A program made the translations under genes and the position numbers. This document shows, piece after piece, positions 19,002 to 27,319 of a stretch of DNA of 64,000 bases (position 1 is the first letter of the stretch; each line of letters starts with the position of its first letter). Below the pieces are notes generated by a model. It saw only the letters and a list, made by a program, of their open reading frames with translations. It was not told the DNA's origin and did no database searches. Origin of the DNA: Shewanella sediminis HAW-EB3 (GTDB taxonomy: Bacteria; Pseudomonadota; Gammaproteobacteria; Enterobacterales; Shewanellaceae); the NCBI RefSeq assembly GCF_000018025.1, contig NC_009831.1:5022001-5086000 (forward strand). Direction: 5' to 3'.

Positions 19002-19511
19002 CTAATGTCCGGCAGGTGCATCGGGCAGGGGTAAAATCAACCTTGTTGCAGGCTTCATAAAGCTCTGATGACAGGCATTGCAGGCCTGAATAGTAGTCAC
19101 TACGGCTTTCATACTGGAATTACCATCATGGTTTCGAACCGCTAAACGCAGACCAAGGGTGGCATTTTTAAGCGCCTTAGATCGGCTCTGAAACTCCTCC
19201 TTACGTTCCAGCAAGTCATCACTGGCCTTACTTTCAGTGAAGGAGTCAGGCACAAAGAAAAAATCGTTATATATGATGGATAAACCTGCCAACGAATCCA
19301 CACGGTTAAGCATGGTAAAACCATTCCACGGTTTCTTACCGGTGGCGATGGCGCCAGCATCCATCAGGCTAGCCCCCATGAGGCGGTGAACACCTTGGCG
19401 CGCTTGAATTGCCGCCGCAGGTTCGGCGTAGGGATCGGGCATTGAATTAGCTTCTGCTACAACACCAAATAGGCTTGCAAGCAAAGTTATTGAGAGAACT
19501 GTCTTCTGCAT
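19002..19511 (-). CDS. Periplasmic c-type cytochrome (cytochrome c'-like)
   Basis: Starting at the ATG at 19511 the protein is 169 residues and begins MQKTVLSITLLASLFGVVAE, a clear Sec signal. An upstream in-frame ATG at 19562 would put 17 polar residues before the signal and is rejected. A single haem motif CNACH lies close to the C-terminus (followed by QSFMKPATR), as in class II (c') four-helix cytochromes; the middle is helical. It is first in the operon cytochrome-FKBP-rdhA-rdhB. A role in delivering electrons to RdhA is inference; NO or stress sensing is another c' role. Confidence 0.8.
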   Translation of the reverse strand: MQKTVLSITLLASLFGVVAEANSMPDPYAEPAAAIQARQGVHRLMGASLMDAGAIATGKKPWNGFTMLNRVDSLAGLSIIYNDFFFVPDSFTESKASDDLLERKEEFQSRSKALKNATLGLRLAVRNHDGNSSMKAVVTTIQACNACHQSFMKPATRLILPLPDAPAGH

Positions 19512-19648
19512 TTTTTTAGGTTTCCTATCGACACACTGCCACAGGCAAAGCGCATGGGTCATATAGCACTGAATGAAAAACCGAAACGGGTTAACCTTCT
19601 GTCGCTAATTTGGGATAATGACCCAAAATCGCTTACCCAACGATATAA

Positions 19649-19662
19649 GTACCGACCAGTAC
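19649..19662. promoter_or_regulatory. Operator candidate 1 for the TetR regulator
   Basis: GTACCGACCAGTAC is an imperfect palindrome of the ACCGACCAGT type often seen for TetR-family operators. It is in the divergent gap between the cytochrome and tetR genes, 43 bp centre-to-centre from the second site. Confidence 0.5.
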
Positions 19663-19689
19663 ATACGTTAGTGGCGATAATACCTCTCG

Positions 19690-19707
19690 ATGTACCAGCC
19701 GGTACAT
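19690..19707. promoter_or_regulatory. Operator candidate 2 for the TetR regulator
   Basis: ATGTACCAGCCGGTACAT has perfect seven-base arms around AGCC and resembles site 1 (both contain GTACC and GTACAT). It lies 77 bp upstream of tetR and 179 bp upstream of the cytochrome start. Two like palindromes about four helical turns apart suggest cooperative binding. Confidence 0.55.
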
Positions 19708-19783
19708 AACGAGGTTGTAAAAATGTGACACATGGTCTGAAAATAGACAATTTTTGATTTAGAGCAACAACCACAACTTTTGT

Positions 19784-20365
19784 ATGGGTATGTCAATGAC
19801 CGGTAAAGTAACGCGCCAACGTTTTTCCAAGAATCAATGGTTGGAGGCTGGGTTAAAAATGCTATCAAACCAAGGTGTTGATAAGCTAAGCATAGGTAAT
19901 TTGTCTCGCACTGTCGGTGTCGCCAAGACCAGCTTCTACTGGCACTTTAAAGACAGACAAGATCTACTCGATCATATGCTGGAGTACTGGGTATCTGAAT
20001 TTAACGCTGTGTTAACGGACAACCCGGATCTGCCACAACTTCCGCCTAAACAGCGACTGCAAGCCATCGCCGATACTGTAGTCGGACAAGATCTAGCCAA
20101 ATATGAGTTAGCCATCCGCGGCTGGGCCAGCCACGACGAGGCAGCCATGGCGGTGTTCGACAATATTCACTCACGCCGAATGGCCGTGATTCAACGGGCC
20201 TTTGCCGACGCCGCTTTCGATGAGCAGGAGCAGAAGACCCGTGCAGAACTCTTTAACTGTTACCTGAACTGGGGCAAGGTGATGAACAACGACCCCCTAT
20301 CATTTAAGACAACGGTAAACAGACTTATCCCTATGCTGCTTCAAGCGCCAGCTGAAGCAGATTAA
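19784..20365 (+). CDS. TetR-family transcriptional regulator
   Basis: 193 residues. The N-terminal helix-turn-helix is evident (FSKNQWLEAGLKMLSNQGVD, LSIGNLSRTVGVAKTSFYWHF, KDRQDLLDHMLE); the C-terminal ligand-binding half is divergent, with conserved-looking LAKYELAIRGWASHDEAAMAVF. It is divergent from the dehalogenase operon, with two palindromes in the shared gap, so it probably controls that operon and itself; the inducer may be a halogenated compound. There are ATG codons at 19784, 19790 and 19796 in frame, none with a strong ribosome-binding site, so the exact start is uncertain. Confidence 0.85.
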   Translation: MGMSMTGKVTRQRFSKNQWLEAGLKMLSNQGVDKLSIGNLSRTVGVAKTSFYWHFKDRQDLLDHMLEYWVSEFNAVLTDNPDLPQLPPKQRLQAIADTVVGQDLAKYELAIRGWASHDEAAMAVFDNIHSRRMAVIQRAFADAAFDEQEQKTRAELFNCYLNWGKVMNNDPLSFKTTVNRLIPMLLQAPAEAD

Positions 20366-20419
20366 AGCGAAAATGTGAATTCCTGAGCAATTTAGTCAAG
20401 TTTTACTTGCCAGCGCTTA

Positions 20420-20466
20420 AAGAGGTCAATAATATGCACCTTAAAGATATAAATAATTTGCAGCTT
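20420..20466 (+). promoter_or_regulatory. Two NsrR-like palindromes upstream of the RIC protein gene
   Basis: Two overlapping-style 23-bp matches to the NsrR pattern (AAGATG-like half, 1-base centre after 11 bases, CATCTT-like half) occupy 20420-20442 and 20444-20466. Each agrees at about 16 of 22 positions by eye, for example ATATGCACCTT as the right half of the first. They sit directly upstream of the ribosome-binding site of a gene type commonly repressed by the NO sensor NsrR. The match is moderate. Confidence 0.4.
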
Positions 20467-20476
20467 TGAGGTGTTT

Positions 20477-21187
20477 ATGAGTGTTACAGAGCAAACTGAG
20501 GTCTCCTTATCTGAACAGCGTGTCGGTCAGCTTGTGGCCGATGACTTTCGCTATGCCCATGTATTTAGTCAATTTGGTATCGATTTTTGCTGTGGTGGGG
20601 GGCGAACATTAGCCGCTGCCTGCGACAAGGCCGGTATCGCACTATCTGAAGTCGAAACGGCACTCAGTAAGATTAACTCTGAAGGCCAAAAAGATGATGC
20701 GCTTAATCAATTGCCGCTCGGTGAACTCATTGACTACATAGAAGCCAATCATCACGCCTATGTCAGAGAGAAGGCGCCTCTGTTAATGGAATACAGCCAG
20801 AAGATGGTACGAGCACATGGTGAACGTCACGCAGAAATTAAACCTTTTGCGGGCTGGGTACGCGCATTAATCGACGATCTGACTCCGCACCTGATGAAAG
20901 AGGAGAAAATCCTGTTTCCGGCCATCAGAGCCATGGCTGCCGGCGAAACCGTCGAGGGGTGCTTCGGCCATATCGGCAACCCCATCAATGCGATGCAGCA
21001 TGAACATGACGATGCGGGTCATATGTTCGAGAAACTTCATGAGCTGACCAATCATTTCCAGCCACCGGAGCATGCATGCACCACATGGCGTGTTTGTTAC
21101 GCGACGCTGGCCGAGTTCGAGGCTGACTTAATGCAGCACATTCACCTCGAAAATAATATCCTCTTCCCTAAGGCATTAGCCCTCTAA
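20477..21187 (+). CDS. ytfE: Iron-sulfur cluster repair di-iron protein (YtfE/ScdA/DnrN, RIC family)
   Basis: 236 residues from the ATG at 20477, which has GAGG five bases upstream; the GTG at 20471 overlaps that site and is rejected. The N-terminal ScdA-type domain carries GIDFCCGGGRTLAAAC. The hemerythrin-like part supplies histidines and carboxylates in NHHAYVREKAPLL, HGERH, HLMKEEKILFPAI, MQHEHDDAGHMFEKL and HIHLENNILFP. The family helps repair iron-sulfur clusters damaged by nitric oxide or peroxide. It is monocistronic, with terminator at 21213-21232. It lies beside an oxygen-sensitive iron-sulfur dehalogenase, though a direct link is speculative. Confidence 0.9.
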   Translation: MSVTEQTEVSLSEQRVGQLVADDFRYAHVFSQFGIDFCCGGGRTLAAACDKAGIALSEVETALSKINSEGQKDDALNQLPLGELIDYIEANHHAYVREKAPLLMEYSQKMVRAHGERHAEIKPFAGWVRALIDDLTPHLMKEEKILFPAIRAMAAGETVEGCFGHIGNPINAMQHEHDDAGHMFEKLHELTNHFQPPEHACTTWRVCYATLAEFEADLMQHIHLENNILFPKALAL

Positions 21188-21212
21188 ACAAGGTGGACGA
21201 CCGGGTACAAAA

Positions 21213-21232
21213 AGGCCGGCTATTGCCGGCCT
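21213..21232. terminator. Bidirectional terminator between ytfE and hupE
   Basis: AGGCCGGC (21213-21220) pairs with GCCGGCCT (21225-21232) around TATT, with A residues before and a T-rich GTTTATATTT after. It serves both convergent genes. Confidence 0.85.
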
Positions 21233-21252
21233 GTTTATATTTCCGTCTAAGA

Positions 21253-21831
21253 TTAACTACCTATCAGCAGATAACCACCAATTAGCGCGATTACGCCTCC
21301 AGACATCCGCATCAAGTTATACTGCTTGCTCACATGCTGCATCCCCATACCTAACAATACCCCGACAATATGTATCGTCGCAGTGCCGCTGATAAACCCC
21401 AATGCATAGAGAATCGGATTAGCTAACTGTGGCATCTCGACACCATGGGCATGACCATGAAATATGGCAAATACACCAACAAATGCCATCACAAGTAGTT
21501 GAGGTAATCGCTTATCGATGGCTAAGGCTACTCCTAACAACAGGACCGAAACCGCAATACCCATCTCTACAAACGGAACCGGAATTGAAAGCAATCCAAG
21601 AATACCGCCAACAAGCATAAATATGACGAATGCGGTGGGGACGGTCCAGATAGCCTTGCCACCGAGCTGGGTACTTAAGATTCCCACGCACAGCATGGCT
21701 AACAGGTGATCGAAACCCAGAACGGGATGGTTAAATCCGGTGATAAAACCACCTGAGGAGTGGAGCTCATGGGCCTGTACCGGCAATGACGAAAAGAGGA
21801 TGACAAACACTAAAACAGCTAAACGCATCAT
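21253..21831 (-). CDS. HupE/UreJ family nickel or cobalt permease
   Basis: 192 residues from the ATG at 21831, preceded by AGGA at eight bases; longer in-frame starts add an unconserved polar leader. It starts with a cleavable-looking signal (MMRLAVLVFVILFSSLPVQA HE), then about six helices. Family motifs are HPVLGFDHLLAML in the first helix pair and FAIFHGHAHGVEMP in the middle. HupE/UreJ proteins import Ni or Co. No hydrogenase or urease gene is nearby; the corrinoid-dependent dehalogenase a few genes away makes cobalt supply an attractive guess, not a conclusion. Confidence 0.85.
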   Translation of the reverse strand: MMRLAVLVFVILFSSLPVQAHELHSSGGFITGFNHPVLGFDHLLAMLCVGILSTQLGGKAIWTVPTAFVIFMLVGGILGLLSIPVPFVEMGIAVSVLLLGVALAIDKRLPQLLVMAFVGVFAIFHGHAHGVEMPQLANPILYALGFISGTATIHIVGVLLGMGMQHVSKQYNLMRMSGGVIALIGGYLLIGS

Positions 21832-21930
21832 GACAACAATCCTATCCTTGATTAACTCACTATGAAGGTACGCAGCAAGATACACTGCATCAAGCAAACA
21901 CCACTTGATGCATATCAAGCGATTGAAAAC

Positions 21931-22653
21931 TTAGGAAAGAAGTACTGACAACTCAGATATATCGTCGATCTCTATATGGGGTAACATGCCTGCGCCTTTG
22001 TCGACCCGAGTTCTGTCATATGCAGGGTTAAGCCATACCGATTGACACCCGGCCATTCTCGCCCCTTGAATATCGTTAAGATAGCTATCACCAACATGCA
22101 GTAAGGTCTGATGAGCAATATTCAGTCTTCGACATGCGGTGTAGAACATATCCGGGTAAGGCTTCTTTCTTGTTCCGTCTCCGGGGTGGAGTACAAACTG
22201 AAAAACGGAATCCAAACCTATCTTGGCTGCATCGACATTGCCATTGGTCAACCCTATCAGGGGGTACCTGCTGCCCAGCTCCTCAAGCATTGTGATAATC
22301 GAAGTGGAGACGGTAAAGTCAGATCTATCTTTCAGAAAGTGGTCGAGCCCTCGCTGCGCACCGGTTTCAGCATCCGCTCTCGAATAACCTAATATGAGCA
22401 ACCCCTGTTCCAACATCACGAATCTTGCGGCCGTAGTATCGTGAATCAGTTCAGGGTATTTATGCAGCAAGGAGGTTTTTAACGCTATCCAGTCGGTCCT
22501 TTCCCATCGACAAGTCTTACCGTACTCCCGATAGAGAAACGCCATTAATGATGCCTCAGCCCGTTTTAGGACAGGACGGTTATCGTATAAGGTATCGTCG
22601 AGGTCGAAGCTAATTGCACGAAAATCTCGTGTCCTTATGTAAGAGTGGACCAT
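21931..22653 (-). CDS. yigB: HAD-family phosphatase YigB-like
   Basis: 240 residues. HAD motifs are ISFDLDDTLYDN (motif I nucleophile Asp), IGLTNGN (motif II), KKPYPDMF (motif III Lys) and HVGDSYLNDIQGARMAG (motif IV). It follows xerC, as in E. coli, where YigB dephosphorylates the riboflavin precursor 5-amino-6-(5-phospho-D-ribitylamino)uracil. The gene start overlaps the xerC stop by one base. Substrate assignment rests on synteny and overall similarity. Confidence 0.85.
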   Translation of the reverse strand: MVHSYIRTRDFRAISFDLDDTLYDNRPVLKRAEASLMAFLYREYGKTCRWERTDWIALKTSLLHKYPELIHDTTAARFVMLEQGLLILGYSRADAETGAQRGLDHFLKDRSDFTVSTSIITMLEELGSRYPLIGLTNGNVDAAKIGLDSVFQFVLHPGDGTRKKPYPDMFYTACRRLNIAHQTLLHVGDSYLNDIQGARMAGCQSVWLNPAYDRTRVDKGAGMLPHIEIDDISELSVLLS

Positions 22654-23558
22654 CAGTTTTTTCCTGCTTTCGCTGTCGATTTAGCTTTAGCTCTCGGATG
22701 TGCGCCATCATAGACTTTCGCTAAATGCTGGAAGTCTAAGCTGGTGTATATCTGTGTCGTCGATAAATTGGCATGTCCGAGTAACTCCTGAACAGCCCTG
22801 AGATCGGCGCTGGATTCTAGCATATGGGTTGCAAAAGAGTGTCTGAGCTTATGGGGATGAACGCGCATATTCAGCGCCTGCTCCTGCCCCCACTTTGCCA
22901 ATCTGGCCTGAATACTTCGATGTGCTAAACGCTTACCCTTACCGGTAACAAACAGGGCACCATCTTCACAGACTATCCCCTTTCTGCAGGTTAACCAGCA
23001 TTCGATAGCATTCATCGCCATATTACCGATAGGCACGATTCGCTCCTTGCTCCCCTTCCCCATCACCTTTACCTGCCTCTCACCAAAGTCGATATCCTTT
23101 ACATCCAAGGCAGCGAGTTCCGCCAGACGCAATCCTGAGGAGTAAAATAGCTCCATAATGGCTTTATCACGCACACTCAATGGATCATCGCCATCTATCT
23201 CCAGAAGATGAGTGACCGAATCAAGATCCATATTTTTGGGCAGAGGTTTATTTTGCTTTGGGGCACTCAGACTCATTGCCGGGTTAGCCTGGATAGCTCC
23301 CTCTGCAAGCAGGAAGTCACAGAACTGTTTTATCGCAGACAGTGTGAGTGATATGGAACGAGGGCTGAGCCCTTGCCGGTGAATCTGGCTCAATGCTCCT
23401 TGAAGTTGCTCTCGGGTAACATCAAGCCATGAGGTGGTTTCATCCAGTCGCTTACTGACCCGCTCTAACTCATACAGATAGTTACGTACCGTATGTTTAG
23501 ATAGTTGACGCTCTGCACTGAGGTAACTCTCAAATTTCTGAAACCATTCGACGTCCAT
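22653..23558 (-). CDS. xerC: Site-specific tyrosine recombinase XerC
   Basis: 301 residues. The N-terminal SAM-like core-binding domain ([20 protein letters not shown]) is followed by the catalytic domain with Arg in [12 protein letters not shown], Lys in [26 protein letters not shown] (His and Arg), [14 protein letters not shown] (His and the nucleophilic Tyr). With XerD it resolves chromosome dimers at dif. It lies between DUF484 and yigB, the conserved order. A 162-bp gap to DUF484 is larger than the other gaps of this operon. Confidence 0.95.
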   Translation of the reverse strand: MDVEWFQKFESYLSAERQLSKHTVRNYLYELERVSKRLDETTSWLDVTREQLQGALSQIHRQGLSPRSISLTLSAIKQFCDFLLAEGAIQANPAMSLSAPKQNKPLPKNMDLDSVTHLLEIDGDDPLSVRDKAIMELFYSSGLRLAELAALDVKDIDFGERQVKVMGKGSKERIVPIGNMAMNAIECWLTCRKGIVCEDGALFVTGKGKRLAHRSIQARLAKWGQEQALNMRVHPHKLRHSFATHMLESSADLRAVQELLGHANLSTTQIYTSLDFQHLAKVYDGAHPRAKAKSTAKAGKN

Positions 23559-23720
23559 TAGGGCCTGTTTATCTTTCTAGTTTGAATTTTGCTCAATCTC
23601 AATGAGTTTAGTGCAAGGCATCGAGCAATGACGCCTAATGGGTTAAGCATCTTACGCGCGTTTGCCAGATAAGGGCGAGCACGCTAAGTGCTAAGCTACC
23701 ATCAGTCTAGCGGATGGAGC

Positions 23721-24359
23721 TTATAATTTTGGCAATAAGTGATCTAAAAGCTGCTTAAGCTGATCCAACAGTAGATTATCCATCTCGGGATGAAAGTGCA
23801 TCGCATCCTGACTCGCGATAGCAAAAATCACCTGCCCACACTGCTCAGACAATCTGGATAATGCCACAGATCCCACGTCGCTACCGAACAGACGTTTAGA
23901 CTCTTCGATGGTCAGGCGCCCGAAGTAATGCCCCTGGCTCAAGCGTTTGCTCCAGATCCGCGACAGTTCACTATCGAGATCATGTACAGTAATAAGTCTG
24001 ACGTGACTAAAATGGAACTGAGACTTTAGCCCCTCGGATAAGGCTTGCCTTAATTCTCCGAGATCTTCACATTCCAGTAATTTAAGCGACAGTGCCGTAT
24101 TGAACATATAGATCATTTCATTACGGGTCGCCATTCCCATCAAGGAGGTGATCTCCTCCTCAAGCTGCTGCACCCGACTTCTCAGCATCTCCTGCTTTCG
24201 TTCAACCAGAGATACGGCTCCGCGCTCGGCGTGGGGAATTCGCATGGCTAATAGCAATTCTGGATATCGACTGAAAAAATCGGGATTATCCAACAGATAT
24301 TCACGTATTAGTATTTCGTCGAAGGGGACTTCTTTTTTCACTTTAGATGCATCACTCAT
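23721..24359 (-). CDS. DUF484 family protein (YigA-like)
   Basis: 212 residues. It begins with an acidic helix segment ([29 protein letters not shown]), typical of DUF484, followed by [24 protein letters not shown] (coiled coil) and a GAF-like C-terminal domain. Function is unknown; it is nearly always between dapF and xerC. Its ATG overlaps the dapF stop by four bases, so translation is coupled. Confidence 0.88.
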   Translation of the reverse strand: MSDASKVKKEVPFDEILIREYLLDNPDFFSRYPELLLAMRIPHAERGAVSLVERKQEMLRSRVQQLEEEITSLMGMATRNEMIYMFNTALSLKLLECEDLGELRQALSEGLKSQFHFSHVRLITVHDLDSELSRIWSKRLSQGHYFGRLTIEESKRLFGSDVGSVALSRLSEQCGQVIFAIASQDAMHFHPEMDNLLLDQLKQLLDHLLPKL

Positions 24360-25198
24360 TGTTGTATCTGTCCATCATATACGTGTTCGGCGGGCCCGGT
24401 CATCCACAGCGGCTTACCTTCCCCTTCCCAGTTAATCGTCAGGGTACCGCCAGGAAGATCGACACGCACACAATTGTCTAATTTTCCTTGTAGCTGCCCC
24501 ACAACTGCAGCGGCGCAGGCACCCGTTCCGCAAGCTAAGGTCTCTGCAGCTCCTCGTTCATAAACTCTCAACTTGATATGTCCTGAGTTGATGATCTGCA
24601 TAAAACCCACATTGACCCCTTTAGGAAAACGTTCATGGCGGGTAAGCAGCGCGCCAATACCTTCAACATCTGCAGCCTCAATGTCTTCTACATCCAATAC
24701 ACAGTGAGGGTTGCCCATGGAAACGGCACCAAACAGGAAGGTCTGCATAGTTGAATCAGGATTCGTCGCCTGAAGCAGGTATGTCTTTTCCATTTTCTTA
24801 GCATTGAATGGAATTCTCCCTGGTTCAAGCACCGGAATGCCCATATTAACCGTCACATTACCGTCTCTTTCGAGCCTTAGTGTGATCTTGCCATTTGAAG
24901 TGCTGACTCTGATTTTCTGTTTATTAGTCAGCCCCTTATTACGAACGAAACGGGCAAAACAACGGGCACCATTGCCACACTGTTCGACCTCGCCACCATC
25001 GGCATTAAATATGCGATAGTGAAAATCCAGATCCGGATCATAAGGGGGTTCTACCAGTAGCAACTGATCGAAACCGATACCAAAATTTCGATCGGCAAGG
25101 CGCTTGATCTGCTCAGGTGAGAAGAACACATTCTGTGTTACTCCATCGACCACCATAAAATCATTACCTAAGCCGTGCATCTTAGTAAAATGGATCAA
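24356..25198 (-). CDS. dapF: Diaminopimelate epimerase
   Basis: 280 residues (E. coli 274). It starts [19 protein letters not shown] and carries both catalytic cysteines, in [13 protein letters not shown] and [14 protein letters not shown]. It converts LL- to meso-diaminopimelate for lysine and peptidoglycan. It lies 86 bp downstream of lysA, which consumes its product, and is coupled to DUF484. Confidence 0.97.
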   Translation of the reverse strand: MIHFTKMHGLGNDFMVVDGVTQNVFFSPEQIKRLADRNFGIGFDQLLLVEPPYDPDLDFHYRIFNADGGEVEQCGNGARCFARFVRNKGLTNKQKIRVSTSNGKITLRLERDGNVTVNMGIPVLEPGRIPFNAKKMEKTYLLQATNPDSTMQTFLFGAVSMGNPHCVLDVEDIEAADVEGIGALLTRHERFPKGVNVGFMQIINSGHIKLRVYERGAAETLACGTGACAAAVVGQLQGKLDNCVRVDLPGGTLTINWEGEGKPLWMTGPAEHVYDGQIQQ

Positions 25199-25258
25199 GA
25201 TAGATATCCTTTAAAATCTGTGTTCTACAGCTTGAAGCAGAACAAAAACAAAACTGTT

Positions 25259-25276
25259 AGGTCGTTTGGGTATATA
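25259..25276. repeat. Half copy of the TATACCCAA palindrome
   Basis: AGGTCGTTTGGGTATATA matches the right arm of the 58-bp element at 31931-31988 with one difference. It lies in the 86-bp lysA-dapF gap and lacks a left arm. Confidence 0.45.
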
Positions 25277-25284
25277 TAGACAGT

Positions 25285-26529
25285 TTACGGCAGTAGTTGC
25301 TCACCTTGCCATAGCTGTGACAATTTTTCTCGTTCACGAATAAGATGTGCCCGACTGCCATCGACCATGATTTCGGCCGCTCTGGGACGGGAATTATAAT
25401 TCGACGACATAGTAAAACCATAAGCACCCGATGATCTAACCGCAAGAAAATCGCCGGCATCGAGATTTAATTCTCTGTCTTTACCTAAGAAATCCCCCGT
25501 TTCACATACCGGGCCCACGATATCGTAATTACGTGTTTCACCTTCTCGAGGCTTCACCGGAATTATGTTTTGCCAAGCGCTGTAAAGTGAAGGACGAATG
25601 AGATCGTTCATAGCACCATCGACCAGGGCAAAGTGTTTATCACTGTTACCTTTAAGGTAGAGAACCTGAGTAACAAAAATACCGGCATTGGCCGCGATCG
25701 CACGACCAGGCTCAAAAATAAGTTTTAGATCTCTCCCGCCCAAACGCTCAAGCAAGGCGGCAGCGTAAACATCCGGCTGAGGAGGCGTTTCATCATCATA
25801 GGTCACGCCTAAGCCGCCACCGACATCGAAATGCTCAATGTTAATCCCCTGCTCGGCCAATCTATCGATTAAGGCAAGCATGCGATCCATGGCATCGAGA
25901 AACGGCTGTATCTCTGTCAATTGTGAGCCGATATGACAATCGACCCCCTTAACTTCCAATCCAGGCAAACTGTTCGCTCGAGCGAAGATAGCTTCGGCTT
26001 CATCCATGGCGATACCAAACTTATTCTCTTTAAGCCCGGTAGAGATATAGGGGTGAGTGCCTGCATCGACATCGGGGTTCACTCGCAAAGATACCGGTGC
26101 GACTTTCCCCAGCTGCACCGCAACAAGGTTGAGTTGTTCGAGTTCTGCGGCCGATTCAACATTGAAACAGTGAATTCCCAGGTTTAATGCCATCTCCATC
26201 TCGGCAACCGTTTTACCGACACCAGAGAAAACCACCTTATCGGGTGAGCCCCCAGCCTCGATCACCCGGGAGAGTTCGCCACCCGAGACAATATCGAAGC
26301 CACTGCCCAAACGTGCAAGCACATTGAGTACAGCAATATTTGAATTGGCTTTCACCGCATAACAGATGAGATGCGGATGATTCGCGACCGCACGGTCAAA
26401 AGCATGCCAATGACGCTCTAATGTCGCACGAGAATAGATGTATAAAGGTGTTCCGTAGGTTTGAGCTAGCTGGGCAACCTGGCAATCTTCGGCCTGTAGC
26501 TCATTATTTTTATAGAGAAAATGATCCAA
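25285..26529 (-). CDS. lysA: Diaminopimelate decarboxylase (TTG start)
   Basis: 414 residues from a TTG at 26529, giving the family-like N-terminus (M)DHFLYKNNELQAED. An AAGGA lies eight bases upstream, and a longer frame to an ATG at 26652 would run through most of lptM and encode a strongly basic unlike-family leader, so it is rejected. The PLP barrel lysine is in CYAVKANSN; HIGSQL, FDVGGGLGV, EPGRAIAANAG and GPVCETGDFL follow. It decarboxylates meso-DAP to lysine. It begins four bases after the lptM stop and precedes dapF. Confidence 0.93.
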   Translation of the reverse strand: MDHFLYKNNELQAEDCQVAQLAQTYGTPLYIYSRATLERHWHAFDRAVANHPHLICYAVKANSNIAVLNVLARLGSGFDIVSGGELSRVIEAGGSPDKVVFSGVGKTVAEMEMALNLGIHCFNVESAAELEQLNLVAVQLGKVAPVSLRVNPDVDAGTHPYISTGLKENKFGIAMDEAEAIFARANSLPGLEVKGVDCHIGSQLTEIQPFLDAMDRMLALIDRLAEQGINIEHFDVGGGLGVTYDDETPPQPDVYAAALLERLGGRDLKLIFEPGRAIAANAGIFVTQVLYLKGNSDKHFALVDGAMNDLIRPSLYSAWQNIIPVKPREGETRNYDIVGPVCETGDFLGKDRELNLDAGDFLAVRSSGAYGFTMSSNYNSRPRAAEIMVDGSRAHLIREREKLSQLWQGEQLLP

Positions 26530-26533
26530 GAGT

Positions 26534-26689
26534 CTATTCCTTATTGCTTTCTTTCTTTGGCTGTTCTTTTGTTTGTTCCTGATTATCTTGTTTGTCCGGC
26601 GATTTATACAAGGGTCCCTTTTGACCGCACGCGACGATAAAAAGGCTACCAAGCAATATCAATGAACACACTCTCATTTTTCTCAACAT
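26534..26689 (-). CDS. lptM: LptM (YifL) lipoprotein
   Basis: 51 residues from the ATG at 26689 (a second in-frame ATG at 26677 is possible). Lipobox LFIVACGQKGPLYKSP: the cysteine followed by GQKGPLY is the LptM/YifL signature. The rest is a polar Lys/Glu/Gln-rich tail. LptM is an outer-membrane lipoprotein that assists maturation of the LPS translocon LptD. It is first of the leftward operon lptM-lysA-dapF-DUF484-xerC-yigB and divergent from cyaY, as in E. coli. Confidence 0.88.
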   Translation of the reverse strand: MLRKMRVCSLILLGSLFIVACGQKGPLYKSPDKQDNQEQTKEQPKKESNKE

Positions 26690-26933
26690 CTTTCTGTCCA
26701 GGTTGTTTAATCGCAATCGGTTTAATAGCAATGCTTACATCTTTAGTGATGTTGCAGAGTTAGACTTTCTACGTCAAGCAGATAAAGGACTAATACATGC
26801 TATTCCTGTTGTTTCATTCCAATTCAAAGCCAAGATGTGAGGCTTTTACAAAATTTGATTGGAGTGATGGGTTGTGATTGGTACTATCAATGAGGAAAAC
26901 TACATTATCACTTCAACCAAGGATTAAGACCCA

Positions 26934-27263
26934 ATGGCAATGACAGACTCTGAATTTCATCAACTGGCCGATGAAATGTTTCAAGCCATAGATAACGCCA
27001 TCGAGCAAGCCATCGATGAACAGGATGCCGATATCGACATTGATGCCTCTGGAAATGTGCTGCAGTTAGAGTTTCCGGATACATCGAAAATTGTGATAAA
27101 TAAACAGGAACCCTTGCATCAGATCTGGGTTGCAACCAAGTTCGGTGGCTACCATTTCTCTTTCGTGGAAGGTCGGTGGATCGATGAAAGAAATGGCGGT
27201 GAGTTTATGCCGTTCGTTATCGACTCTATTCAGCGTCAAGGTGACATCCAGCTTTCGCTATAA
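26934..27263 (+). CDS. cyaY: Frataxin-like iron-binding protein CyaY
   Basis: 109 residues (E. coli 106). The acidic first helix ([33 protein letters not shown]) and the beta-sheet [24 protein letters not shown] are characteristic. It binds iron and modulates the cysteine desulfurase in iron-sulfur cluster assembly. AAGGA lies 10 bases before the first ATG; the family start could also be the ATG at 26940. It is convergent with cyaA. Confidence 0.95.
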   Translation: MAMTDSEFHQLADEMFQAIDNAIEQAIDEQDADIDIDASGNVLQLEFPDTSKIVINKQEPLHQIWVATKFGGYHFSFVEGRWIDERNGGEFMPFVIDSIQRQGDIQLSL

Positions 27264-27319
27264 TCCCCTTAAATGTTAAACCTGAATAAATGAGGCCATT
27301 AAGTCATCTGGCCTCTCTT

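Noticed and set aside
22653..23558. Phage or integron integrase
   Set aside because: The tyrosine recombinase is flanked by DUF484 and yigB in the conserved housekeeping order, so it is XerC.
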